This document shows, piece after piece, positions 36,389-48,100 of a stretch of 64,000 nucleotides of DNA; position 1 is the first letter of the stretch, and each line of letters opens with the position of its first letter. The stretch comes from Corallium rubrum. Lineage: Eukaryota; Cnidaria; Anthozoa; Scleralcyonacea; Coralliidae. The position numbers were made by a program, and so were the translations under genes. The notes below the pieces were generated by a model. That model saw only the letters and a program-made list of their open reading frames with translations. It did no database searches and was not told where the DNA came from. The DNA lies in contig OZ036014.1 of assembly GCA_964035015.1 (NCBI GenBank), forward strand, positions 3,085,201-3,149,200, written 5' to 3'.

Positions 36389-38436
36389 ATGAGAAGAACT
36401 TTCTTTCGCATTGTGTTTTGTCTTTTCATCTTAATCTGTTTGTATCACACAAGAGCGAGCACTGAATGGAAGGAATTTACTAGTACAAAGGTAACATATT
36501 GTGACTGCTTTTATTTTTTCTATTATTTTAACAAATAACCAAGCAAGCAAACAAACAAACAAACAAACAAACAAACAAACAAACAAACAAACAAACAAAC
36601 AAACAAACAAACAAACAAACAAACAAACAAACAAACAAACAAACAAACAAACAAACAAACAAACAAACAAACAAACAAACAAACAAACAAACAAACAAAC
36701 AAACAAACAAACAAACAAACAAACAAACAAACAAACAAACAAACAAACAAACAAACAAACAAACAAACAAACAAACAAACAAACAAACAAACAAACAAAC
36801 AAACAAAGGGGAGGTTATCAATTGGGATGTTTTTCCTGTCCCTCCCCCCCGTCGCGTATCAGTCATATTTATGTATGTATGTATGTATTAATTAATCAAT
36901 GTATTTATATGTATGTATTTATGTTTTTGTGTATGTAATGTACTTTGCGACGAATTTTATTAAACTAAACTAAACAAACAAACAAACAAACAAACAAACA
37001 AACAAACAAACAAACAAACAAACAAACAAACAAACAAACAAACAAACAAACAAACAAACAAACAAACAAGTATAAGCAAACAAATAAACAATGAATCAAA
37101 TTAAACAATGAATCAAACAAATACAAATTACTTACTTTCTTGTAGCTACAGTATCTAATTGTTAGAAGAATAACAGCCTATTATTTTAAAACTGAAATAA
37201 AATGTAGCGTTTTGTACTACATCGACCTAAATATAGTTTATAGCTGTGTTTTTGTTGTGTTGTGTTGTGTTGTGTTGTGTTGTGTTGTGTTGTGTTGTGT
37301 TGTGTTGTGTTGTGTTGTGTTGTGTTGTGTTGTGTTGTGTTGTGTTGTGTTGTGTTGTGTTGTGTTGTGTTGTGTTGTGTTGTGTTGTTGTGTTGTGTTG
37401 TGTTGTTGTGTTGTGTTGTTGTGTTGTTGTTGTTGTGTTGTTGTTGTTGGTGGTGTTGGTGTTGGTGTTGGTGGTGTTTGGTGTCGTTGTTGTTGTTGTT
37501 GCAGTTGGTGCTGGCGGTGTCTGGTCTGGTGTGGTGTGGTGTGGTGTGGTGTTGGTGGTATTGTGTTGTGTCGTGTTACGGCAGTTGAATGAATAAACAA
37601 ACAAACAAACAAACAAACAAACAAACAAACAAACAAACAAACAAACAAACAAACAAACAAACAAACAAACAAACAAACAAACAAACAAACAAACAAACAA
37701 ACAAACAAACAAACAAACAAACAAAAAAGCAAGTAAATTAATTAATTTTTTATCGAATTAGGGCTTGGCTTGTTATTTGTATTCTGATATTTTTAGGGTA
37801 AATTTGCAATGATCAATGATCACCCAGTCAAGAGTTGTTTGGATGTTTTGAGGAATGGCATTACTGAATCTGGTTTCTATCCTATGAGAACCGAAGATGG
37901 TAAAACTCAGACGCTTTTCTGCGATCTGTGTTCAGAGTACGGCTCAGCCTGGTACCATGGAGCAATTCCTTACTACTCCGTTACTAAGCAACGCACCGCT
38001 CAATGACGCCATTCCAAACTGGAACTCGTATCGTTTATCCCAAAAAGATATGTTCAAAATAAGTAACGAGTCAACTCACTGGCGTTTTACTTGTAGTTAC
38101 CCACTTCACAAAGTTGACTACAGAGATTATGCGCGCGCACGCTTAGATGTCATGAACCCGCTGAGCGATATTGGTACCGGTGCGTGTACTCGGATGGAGT
38201 TCCTCGATATTCGTGGCAACTCGTGTGTCAACTGTACGGCTGCGTGGTGGCAGGATACTAACCGACCCGAGTCTTTTCATCTCGATTCTTCGCTCGATAT
38301 TTGTGAGTTTGATGCTCGGGAAGGGTCGGTAAAAAGCGAGAATAATTTCGGTTATTACGTCACGGTGAATCCCCAGTTTCAATGCTCGGCCGATGATTCG
38401 GCGACTACGAATTTTTGGTTAGGATCTTACTTGTAA
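36389..38436 (+). pseudogene. Secreted skeletal-matrix-protein-5-like gene, frameshifted
   Basis: Two exons. Exon 1 (36389-36490) gives MRRTFFRIVFCLFILICLYH and on to a clear signal-peptide end (HTRAS); exon 2 (37797-38436) begins after TTTTTAG. The mature part matches the minus-strand gene at 50732-52386 along its length (SCLDVLRNGITESG; STHWRFTCSYPLHKVDYRDY; NFGYY; SADDSATTNFWLGSYL), with paired cysteines. About 30 bases are missing after the GSAW motif near 37950 relative to the paralogue, which shifts the frame, so the upstream frame stops at 38006 and the rest reads in another frame. Either a decaying paralogue or an assembly error in one place. The family resembles the fibrinogen-related 'uncharacterized skeletal organic matrix protein 5' annotated in corals; function is not known. 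AATAAA follows at 38442. Confidence 0.6.
36544..37728. repeat. Three (AAAC)n arrays and a (TGTTG)n array in one intron
   Basis: AAAC at 36544-36807, 36968-37070 and 37592-37728; TGTTG at 37255-37570. All in the intron of the broken skeletal-matrix-like gene. Confidence 0.97.
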
Positions 38437-38591
38437 CGGAAAATAAATAATTTTTGATTATGAAACTTTGCATTTCCTTTACGCTCTTGACTCGTGATGG
38501 TCTGAAACCGTAATTTTGAATAAATTGTACACCTAAGAAAGTGAGATATACTTAATAAGAATGTGAGATGAGTTATCAGTTTTTTCATTTA

Positions 38592-38781
38592 ACAAATAAA
38601 ACATAAAGCTCCGTGCATGTGTACTCTTATTAAGGTTCGTTTAACGTCATTTGAACTCGAAAGAAGTTGAGTAGAAGCACGAGGCGATAGCCGAGTGCCT
38701 TTACACTTCTTTCGTGCTCAAATGACGTCAAATGTACCTTTATAAGTGTACATATGCACAGGAGCGGTATGTTTTATTTGT
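38592..38781. mobile_element. CRE-MITE copy 2
   Basis: Same palindrome as at 8116, just downstream of the broken skeletal-matrix-like gene. Confidence 0.85.
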
Positions 38782-39244
38782 TTTATAAAACATGAAGAAA
38801 GCAAGCTAAAAGTGGGATAGTTTTGAAAGTTTGCTAGCTTTTCCCGCCAGGTGATGCCATCCTACGCCATGTTACGCCATTCATGATCTTGCATACTCTT
38901 ATCCGGGGCCCAGGCAATCAGAGCGTGCGTGTAGAGGACACCTTATTTTATAAAGGTTGCTGAGCAAGGTTGTCAACTCGGTCGCACATCAATACATTTA
39001 TAGTTTCTTGTGTGTACCTTGTCCCTGAAGCTGCACACCGGACTAAAAAGGCAATTTGCGTGCTCAGCTTGAGTGACCATCACACTGCACGCCACACGTT
39101 CCACGCGCGCACCAAACGCGGCGGCGTAGTAAACAAAAAGCGCCTGGGTACGAGGCTGGGCATGGTGCGGCTAATATCCCACCATCTCACAGTGCCGACA
39201 ATTGGACCAATATACTGATTGTCGGCAAGTGACAATAAATAGTT

Positions 39245-39725
39245 ATAATATTGATCTAGGGATTTTTGGTGTCGGAAAATTCGAGTGTAGAATATATACA
39301 TTTTAAGACCAAACCTGGACCAGTTGCGAAAAATGCAACTACACAGGCCTTCCGGCAGGAATTGAACCCACGACCTTGCGATTCTAGTGCAATGCTCTGA
39401 CCACTGAGCCACGGAGGGCGTTGCCGAGAGCTTGATCGCGAGTTCTGTATATACGATGAGGTGGTAATGCCAGGAGAGAATTGGGTTTATTAGAAGTAAT
39501 ATTGTGCATTTTTCGCAACTGGTCCCAGTTTGGTCCAAAAGGCTCCATTCCTTTATCTTCTTACTCTAATGCTACAGAAGATTTTACTCTTCAAGGGGAA
39601 ACACCGAAATGTCTCAACTAGCCAAGCAGGAAAGTGATCAATATTAGAAGTAATATTGGGCATTTCACTCTAAGGATTTTTGGTGTCGGAAAATTCGAGT
39701 GTAGAATATATACATTTTAAGACGC
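39245..39725. repeat. Direct and inverted duplicated segment
   Basis: A 50-base stretch beginning GGATTTTTGGTGTCGGAAAA occurs at about 39256 and 39673. CCAGTTGCGAAAAATGCA (39318) recurs inverted near 39510. The SINE head at 39335 lies between. Confidence 0.7.
39335..39420 (-). mobile_element. tRNA-related SINE, minus strand
   Basis: GGAATTGAACCCACGACCTT and GACCACTGAGCCAC are reverse-complement B and A boxes. Confidence 0.6.
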
Positions 39726-39784
39726 AAAGGTGAAAAGCACGTGCACTAACCCAGCCAGCCTAGGATGTCCGAGGGTTTCTCCCA

Positions 39785-40145
39785 GTCACCGCATATAATG
39801 ATACAACTGCATCACGTAAAGATAAAACTAGCGTGCGTGATGTTATAGCGACAGTATATAATGTTTACTGACAGCATATAATGTCAAAACTGCATCACGT
39901 AACTGCAAAACAACTTCGTGTAATGTATTAGCTACAGAAGATAATGTAAAATTCACAGCATATAATGTTACCACCACAGCGCATAATGGCAAGTTCACAC
40001 CATATAATGTTATTATAACCACAACACATAAAGCTATAACTACAGCACGTATTGTCATAACAGCTGTACGTAACGTTATAACTGCATTATATAAAGTCAT
40101 AACTACATCACATAATGGTTTAACCGCAGTACGTAATGGTTTTTG
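39785..40145. repeat. Degenerate minisatellite, about 26-base unit
   Basis: Units like ACAGCATATAATGTTA with ATAACTGC/ATAACTAC spacers, about 13 copies, no gene. Confidence 0.75.
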
Positions 40146-40149
40146 GACA

Positions 40150-42100
40150 CTTGCGACAGTCGTGGCTTTTCATATTACCAGAAATTTTGGTCATTTGTGC
40201 CGCTGCTCTCGTTCAGCGACCATATTCGCCTAATAATATAATTATGTATTCTAGAATTTCTAATGAGTGTGATTCTACTGTATTCTAGTGTTTCTCATTA
40301 TTCAGGTCATTGAGGTCTTTAGAATTCGCCTAAATCGTGCATGTAAACATAGATAATGATGTAGAGGACTGTGAAATCAAGCAAGTTCAAACGCTTTTGG
40401 AAGTACTATGCTAGAGACAAATGAGGACTTTTATGTGCTCTCGAAGTAGGCTGACTCATGCCGAATGCAACGCGAGTCGGGCACTTCCATCGCCCGTAAT
40501 GTTGTCGGTCAATTTGGCCAATTTCTAGAACCTGTTTGCAAAGATTACTATAGCCTAGCATAGTGGCGCTTTCAGTGCAAAAATAAGACGAGCTAGGGAA
40601 GTACTTTGTCGTCGAAGTAAGCAAATGTTTTTTTAGTTATAACTTTTCCTTAGTCCATGCTGAAGTCAAATGGAGTCGGGCAAAGAAGAAATATGTCACC
40701 GTTTAAGCAAAATTTGAATTATTATGTGCTCTCCTTATTATTTACTGTTGAGAATCTTCATTATTATGGTCCTTATAATACGCACGCGCGCCACTATCTT
40801 GTCCCAAATTTCTGGTAATGATATAATCACTTGTTAACATTGCTGCCTAGGATGCCGCAGAGGGTTGTCCCGTTGACAAATAAAAAATCATCTGGTGTTA
40901 CAGAGTAAACAATTTAATTGTTTACAAAAATAGCCCTTTTAATAAAAGGGCTGTTTTTGGCGAGCTCATGCAGGTAGGAAGGGGTTAATAACTCTTTCCT
41001 GACTAAATTGTTTCTTTTGTAACTATATGTAGCTACTCTTTAGTATTTTACTCTGGTTATATTAACGCCAAACGATTTTACTTTTTCATGCGTCGTATAA
41101 AATACCTATTATAGTCGACCCAAATTCTGAAATTGTTCCTGTTGAGTTATACGGCGTATTTTCGTCGTATTTAATAACTCGAATAAATTACAGTTCTCGA
41201 GTCGTAGGTCTGGAAACGATGTTACAAACATGAATTGTGGATAGAAAATGTATTATCATATTGTAAATTAATGTATGTATTTTATTCGGCGCATGAATAG
41301 TAGGCCGTCTGCGGCAACGCCATAGTTGAGTCGTATTATACGTCTGGGCTCGTATTTAATGGCACTGTCGAACTTAATGAAATTGCCGTATTTAATGGTT
41401 ACAGGCGGCGTGTTTTTCATGAAATTAATTCTCATATTTTATACGGCACATGAAAAAAAGGCCGTTTGTCACAGGCCTAAGCATTCGTGTGTATTGCAAC
41501 ACTTATGAGTCATTGATTGATTGTTTTTTAATTTGCATATTTAATATACATGTTAATCCGCTGTGTGGGTTTCCCCTTTTCGCCTATTTTGTCACTTTCT
41601 TTGACGAAGGGGAAACAACACGCTAATTAGATAGTTTATTTGTTTTGAATCAAGGTCAAGGTTCCGTTCTTTGCTTTAGAGCTGTCTTAATAAATATAAT
41701 CATAATAATATGATGTTTCACTTTGTGTTTATACCCTAACTATTTATTTCAACAATATTTTGTATGTAATTATTGTAATTTGTAGTAGATATACAATGAG
41801 CCGCAATAACTTGTATATTCAAGGCAAACTCTAAAATAAACAATCTGTCAACAAGAGGGGATGTTAGATTACTCTCATGCATAAATAAATGTGGATTTCA
41901 GCACGTCTCAGTAGTAACTACGTCAATTAATATGAACTACGTCAATATGGAGTGGGAGGAAATGATCAGTTTGCGCAAATGGCGCAATAAGCTCAGCTAT
42001 AAAACGCCGTGCACCTCGAGCTCTTCTTCATTAGCTTTACAGAAAGCGCGTCGAGGAATAATTATTAAAGAATTAGTGCTGCTCGGGTCTTGTGTCCAGA
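40150..42100. other. Intergenic stretch without recognised gene
   Basis: No exon-like frame is supported. It holds a CGTCTGGCGTTA-type repeat (40840-41090) and a degenerate CGTATTTAAT-word region (41130-41480). 41500-42100 shows nothing beyond the 5' flank of the ApeC-like gene. Confidence 0.5.
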
Positions 42101-42101
42101 A

Positions 42102-45100
42102 ATGGAATCCTACAGAATGATCGTAGTCATGTTCGTGTATGTTATCGCGATGACTGAATTGACTGTGGCTCACCAAGACGACAAAAGGGTAATTGGATTT
42201 TATACTTATCTTAATTCTAGGCGGCATAGTGCAACTAGCAACTTAACGTTATTTATTGAAGGTAACATGACAGTGTTTAAATACTGATCACCCGATCGTT
42301 GATGGAACTAGTTCATGGTCATAGAATTAACTGAGGAAACTATGGTGTTGATTTTGTGGAGGGAGGAAAACCGCAGAACCCAGTGAAAAAACGCTCGAAG
42401 CACAGGAGAGAACCAACAACCCTACTCACATGAAGCTAAGGTGCAAAGTTGATAAAAAACTGAAGGCGTTAACCTTAACATTTTGACCGATTTTGGGCAC
42501 CCACTCTAATAATGCGTTTTACTACCCATGCATAGCTTCAGTCTTAAACTATACATGTACCGAAAAAGCGTTGCACTCTGCAGCTTAGCCAATCTTTTAA
42601 TGTAAACCGGTTTGAGAATGAACAGTATACACGCGTTCTCGGTTTATGGTTGATTTAGTTACAACCTTTCAATTTGTTGCCTAGATCGAGAATTTGGAAA
42701 AGCAACTGGCGTTGTTAACCAACCTCGTTCATGCTCAGTCCAATATCATGGCTAAGTTTTCATGTGGCGCTAGTTCTAACCCGACGTCGGAATGCATCTT
42801 GAAGATAGCCAACCAAGCCAAGAATATCGCAAAACTACAAGTAGAAATTAATGGCTTAGATACGCGGAGTAAAACTCAAGCGTCTCAAATCCAACAGCTT
42901 CAATCGAGCGTGACAGGTACCAAAAGAAATCATTAATGTAGTATTGCAGTATTGATGTAGTGTAAGGTTCCTGTTCCGGTGTTTGCTAAATTGATTTTTC
43001 CATTGTATAGATTTGTCAAAGAAATTTATCTCCCAGCAAAGTAAATTAAACTCAGTTGACTCCAAGGTTACGTCTGAAGTTTCCAAATTACGTTCTGAAA
43101 TCAAGAACGTTGAACAGAAGAGCAATTCGCTTACAAGTACAGTGAATAATCTGGGAGCAAAAGTTCAACAGTTAACTGGTATGTTGTGATCTTTGTTTGT
43201 GTGGTGATAAATTCTGCAAGTTGAGATATCCCAGTTGTGTTCATGACCTGTGGTGTGGTATGTCTGTGCGCAGTGTGGTGTGGTGTGGTGTGGTGTGGTG
43301 CGGTGCGATGTGTTGTTTGATGTAGTGTGGTGGTGTGGTGTGGTGTGGTGTGGTGTGTTACTGTGTGGTGTGGTGTGGTGTGGTGTGGTGTGGTGTGGTG
43401 TGGTGTGTATGATGTGGTATGATGTGATGTGGTTTAGTGTGATGTAATGTGGTGTGTTATTGTTTGATGTGGTGTGTTATTCTGTGGTGTGATGTGGTGT
43501 TGTCGGAGACTGGCATTGTTGTTGTTGTTATATCAGATTAATTAAGATTAGTTTAGAATTACATCAATAGAACCTCATTTAATTGGATAAGAGACATGCA
43601 TGCGATCAGAGCTAAAGAGAGAATAGTGAAGTGAACATCGTATATTGTGACTGTGATTGTGAGTAAATTAAATCTTTATATAAATTAACCAGAAAATAGA
43701 GTGAATTGTGTGATTGCTGATAAGCGGTGGCAAAGTTTCCGACACCTGGCACCTCCATACGGGATTTATGTGAGAAGAGAAGCTTGAAACACAGCAAAGA
43801 AACGCGACCTTCGGTTATGGAGTCTCCCGAATCAACACTGCAAGTCAAGTTAGTACAACTGAAAATAACTATAGATAGGACCGAGAAGATACTTGAAGCT
43901 CAAAAGTCCGAGGCGATCGAACGCCACCAAATAGCTCTCAAGACCACAGCGAACGAAGTTGAACGTCTGAAAAGGGAAGTCGAAGCGCAGAAGATTGCTT
44001 GCGAAGGATGATTTAAGTGATGTCGAAAAATGGGTGAGTGAAATCGATGCTAAACTGGAAAGCGCAGACCACGAGAACAGCCGTCTTCAAGAATGGCGAG
44101 AAAGTGTGAAAAGACAAGATATACACCGACAACGAGATGAAGAGCTTTCATACGAGCGAGAACTACACGAGACGCGCATGAAATTCAAATCAGAATTACA
44201 AGCTACCAGCACCAAATCGACAACAAATGAAGCAATTTCTGGGCTACAAGCGAAGTTACCTAAGTTAGAGATAACAAAATTCAATGGAACTTATCAAGAG
44301 TGGACTCGCTTTTGGGGTCAGTTTACTGAAACCATCGACAAAGCAGGAATTCCTAGTGTGACCAAATTTGCATACTTGCGCGAATTGCTCGAAGCTAACG
44401 TGAGGAAAACGGTAGAGGCTCTACCATTCACCAGTGAAGGATACAACCGAGCAAAGAGCATACTGCAAGATAAATATGGAAAAGAATCAGAAATCATCAA
44501 AGCCTATACAAAGGAAATTCTTGAACTACCGAACATACCGAACGCCAATGTCAAGAGGATTCACGAGTTTTATGACAAGTTGATGTACGCTGTACAGTCG
44601 TTAGAGACCATGGGGAGTCTTCAACAGATTAACGGAAACGTGGCGTTAACACTCGAAAAATTGTCTGGAATTCGGGGTGATCTAGTGAGGACCGATCCTA
44701 ACTGGGAAAGCTGGGATTTCGTTAAATTAGTGGAAGCATTGCATCTTTGGACGCGAAGAAATCCGATCGACAGTCAATCCATTGAGTCCAAACCTCGCGA
44801 CCTCCGTCGCAACCGATTGTATCACGCACGGCGCCAAGACGACCGACCACGTGGGTGTATATATTGTGAAGATAAGACTCACAAATCCGGTGAGTGCTCT
44901 AAAGTGACAGCGACTTCCGAGAGAAAACAGATACTGGCTAAACGTCGTCTCTGTTTTAATTGCACTGGTGAAAACCACAGAGCGGCAGAGTGCCCGAGTA
45001 AACGAAAATGTCAACAGTGCGACCGACGTCATCACACGTCCATTTGCGATCAGACCGTGAAAATAGAGCCAGAGCGGGAGCCTGGGGAAGAAAATAAAGG

Positions 45101-48100
45101 CTCGGAAAGACTTTATACTTCCAACGAGAATGGAGAATGCGTGTTTCCTGTCGTAACCGTTCGAGTTAACGGGGTCCTGTGCAGAGCCTTAATCGACTCT
45201 GGGGCAGGGAGTTCGTACGCTTCCGCCAAGTTGATTCATGTCCTGAACATCGAGCCAGTAGAAGTACAAACCAAGCAAATTGACATGCTCATGTGTACAA
45301 AACAAGTCTGTCTGGAATCGTATCAAGTTAAGATAGAGTCAACAACCAAGGAGTTCAGCATGAAAGCTCATCTGACCAAGGTGGACAAATCTGAACTGCT
45401 ATCTCTGGAAAATCCGCGCTACGAGGAACTCATCGCCAAGTATACACACCTAAAAGGAGTTACAATGACAGATCGTGACAACAAGCCAAAACTTCCTATC
45501 CATGTAGTGCTTGGTAGTGGAGACTACGCGAGAATCAAGACTGAAACTCGACCACGCATAGGAAAAGACTGTGAACCAATCGCAGAACTGACCAAACTGG
45601 GGTGGTTTCTGATGTCCCCTGGACAAGAATTTGACAGGAACACAATGTTGCTTACGCAAACCAGCCAATCAGATTACGAGCAACTATGTCGCCTAGATGT
45701 ACTCGGACTCGAAGACACACCGGAGCACGATCAGGGAGTGGTTCATAATGAATTTAAGGAGCAGTTAACAAGAGACCAAGAAGGTTGGTACGAGACAGGA
45801 TTACCGTGGAGAGGAAACCCTTTACGTCTGCCCACAAACGAGCGAGGAAGCCAACGTCGCCTCATCAGCCTCACAAGCAAGTTACAGCGTGACGGTCTCA
45901 CTGCTGAGTACGATTCCATCATCCAGGAACAGAAAGAAAGTGGAGTAATAGAGCCAGCCAATAATTCAGCGAAGGGAGTCGAATTCTACATACCCCATAA
46001 AGCAGTGATACGGGAGACAGCGGAGACCACGAAAATGCGAATCGTATACGACGCGTCAGCGAAAGAAACTCCTGATGCCCCATCGTTGAATGACTGCTTG
46101 TACCCAGGCCCACCGCTCCAAAATAAACTGTGGGATGTACTCGTCCATCAGCGAACTCATCCAGTTGTGGTAACCGGCGATATCCAGAAGGCATTCTTGC
46201 AAGTTCGGATTAGGGAGAGCGAGCGCGACGCCCTGAGGTTCCATTGGCGGTGTGGAGAACATTCGAAGTTAGAGACGCTAAGATTCACGAGGGCGCTCTT
46301 TGGATTAGCTCCTTCGCCTTTTCTTCTCGCTGGAGTGATTGAACACCATCTGGAGTCTTGGAAGGAGAAATATCCCGAGACCGTTGCCGAGATTCGCAAA
46401 AGTCTCTACGTGGATGATTTGCTCACCGGTGGGCAAACCGTTGCACTAGCACAGCAACACAAAGAGAGAGCGACAGAAATATTCGAAGATGCCAAATTCA
46501 AACTCCACAAGTGGAACTCTAACGACAGTGAGCTAGAGGTGAACGGTAAACCATCGGGAGAGGATGACGAACAATCGTTTGCGAAACAGCAGCTGGGAGG
46601 AGAATCAACCGAAACCAAGATGCTCGGGTTGAAATGGAACAAGGAAAACGACACGCTGGCCGTCACCTTTCCAACCGCCGACAACAGTGGTCCAATAACC
46701 AAACGTAGGATCCTGAGCAAACTCGCCAAGATATACGACCCCCTGGGCCTAGTTTCTCCGGTTACCCTGGAAGGAAAGATGATTTACCGCGAGGTGTGCA
46801 AGAGCCAGATACCGTGGGATACAGAGATCCAAGACCCTTTAAGACGTCGCTGGATGGCATGGGAAAAGACGTTGCCCAAGGAAGAGACGGTGCCACGCCC
46901 CATTGTGGAACACAGAGAGCCTGTGCTGAGTCTGGAACTCCATGTCTTTGGCGATGCGTCTACTCGTGGAATTGGAGCAGTAGTCTACTCGGTGGTCCAA
47001 CAAAATGGTGGGAAAACACGGCGACTTGTGACAGCCAAAGCACGATTGGCTAAAGAAAGTCTAACTGTCCCCCGACTCGAGTTGGTGTCCGCCCACATGG
47101 CAGCCAACTTGGTGATGAATGTGCGAAACGCCTTGCAGGGGCTTCCTGAGCCGAAGATCCACGGGTGGCTGGACAGCAGCGTCGCACTCCACTGGATACG
47201 CGGTGATGGGCAATATAAGCAATTTGTGGCGAACCGAGTATCAAAAATAAAGCAACACCCAGAAATAGAGTGGAGACACGTTCCTTCGGAAGAAAACCCA
47301 GCCGACCTAGCCAGTCGTGGAGGATCTTCGAACAAGAAAACACCATGGTGGGACGGCCCAGAATGGCTCGAAGATCCAGCTCAATGGCCAGATAACCCTC
47401 TAACACAACCATCCACAACATCGGAAGCAGAAGCTAAGGTAATACGAGAGGTCCTATGCGCAACACACGCAGAGAACGTGCCCGATGACTACGATAAATT
47501 ATTAGAGAAGCACAACCTTCATCGCACACTACGAACATGCGCTTGGATCGCAAGATTCACGCACAATTGCAAGAGCACCGAAAAACGAAGTGGCCCACTG
47601 ACTACAGAAGAGATCAACAGCACCCGCTTATGGTGGATCAAGAGAGTTCAACGCAGTTGTGACATCGTGAAGGATCGAGAACGACTCAACCTTCAAGAGA
47701 ATGCCCAAGGAATACTCGAGTGTCGTGGTCGAATACAGGGGGAGTATCCAGTCTACCTGCCAGACACTCATGCTTTCACCGAGAAGTTAGTAGAAGAAGC
47801 GCACTGGCACACCCTCCACGGCGGAGTCGGGCTAACCATGACACATGTGCGCCAAAAGTACTGGATACCAAGACTAAGAAGTTTGGCCAGGCGAGAAATC
47901 AAGTCTTGCTACGGTTGTCGTAAATTCCATACAACCGCCGTGACCAGACCGCCCCCTGGAAACCTACCACGAGATCGCACCGAGGGAGACCACGCTTTCC
48001 AAGTAATCGGGGTTGATTACGCTGGACCGCTGGCGTATCGCACGAAGACTGGAAAACAAGCCAAAGCATACATAGTCTTATATGCTTGCAGCCTCACGAG

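Noticed and set aside
39080-39538. 152-codon minus-strand frame
   Set aside because: It runs through a SINE head and inverted duplicate repeats and has no splice or domain support.
46796-47421. Short ORFs on both strands inside 43995-49001
   Set aside because: Shadows of the Bel/Pao frame, without recognisable domains.
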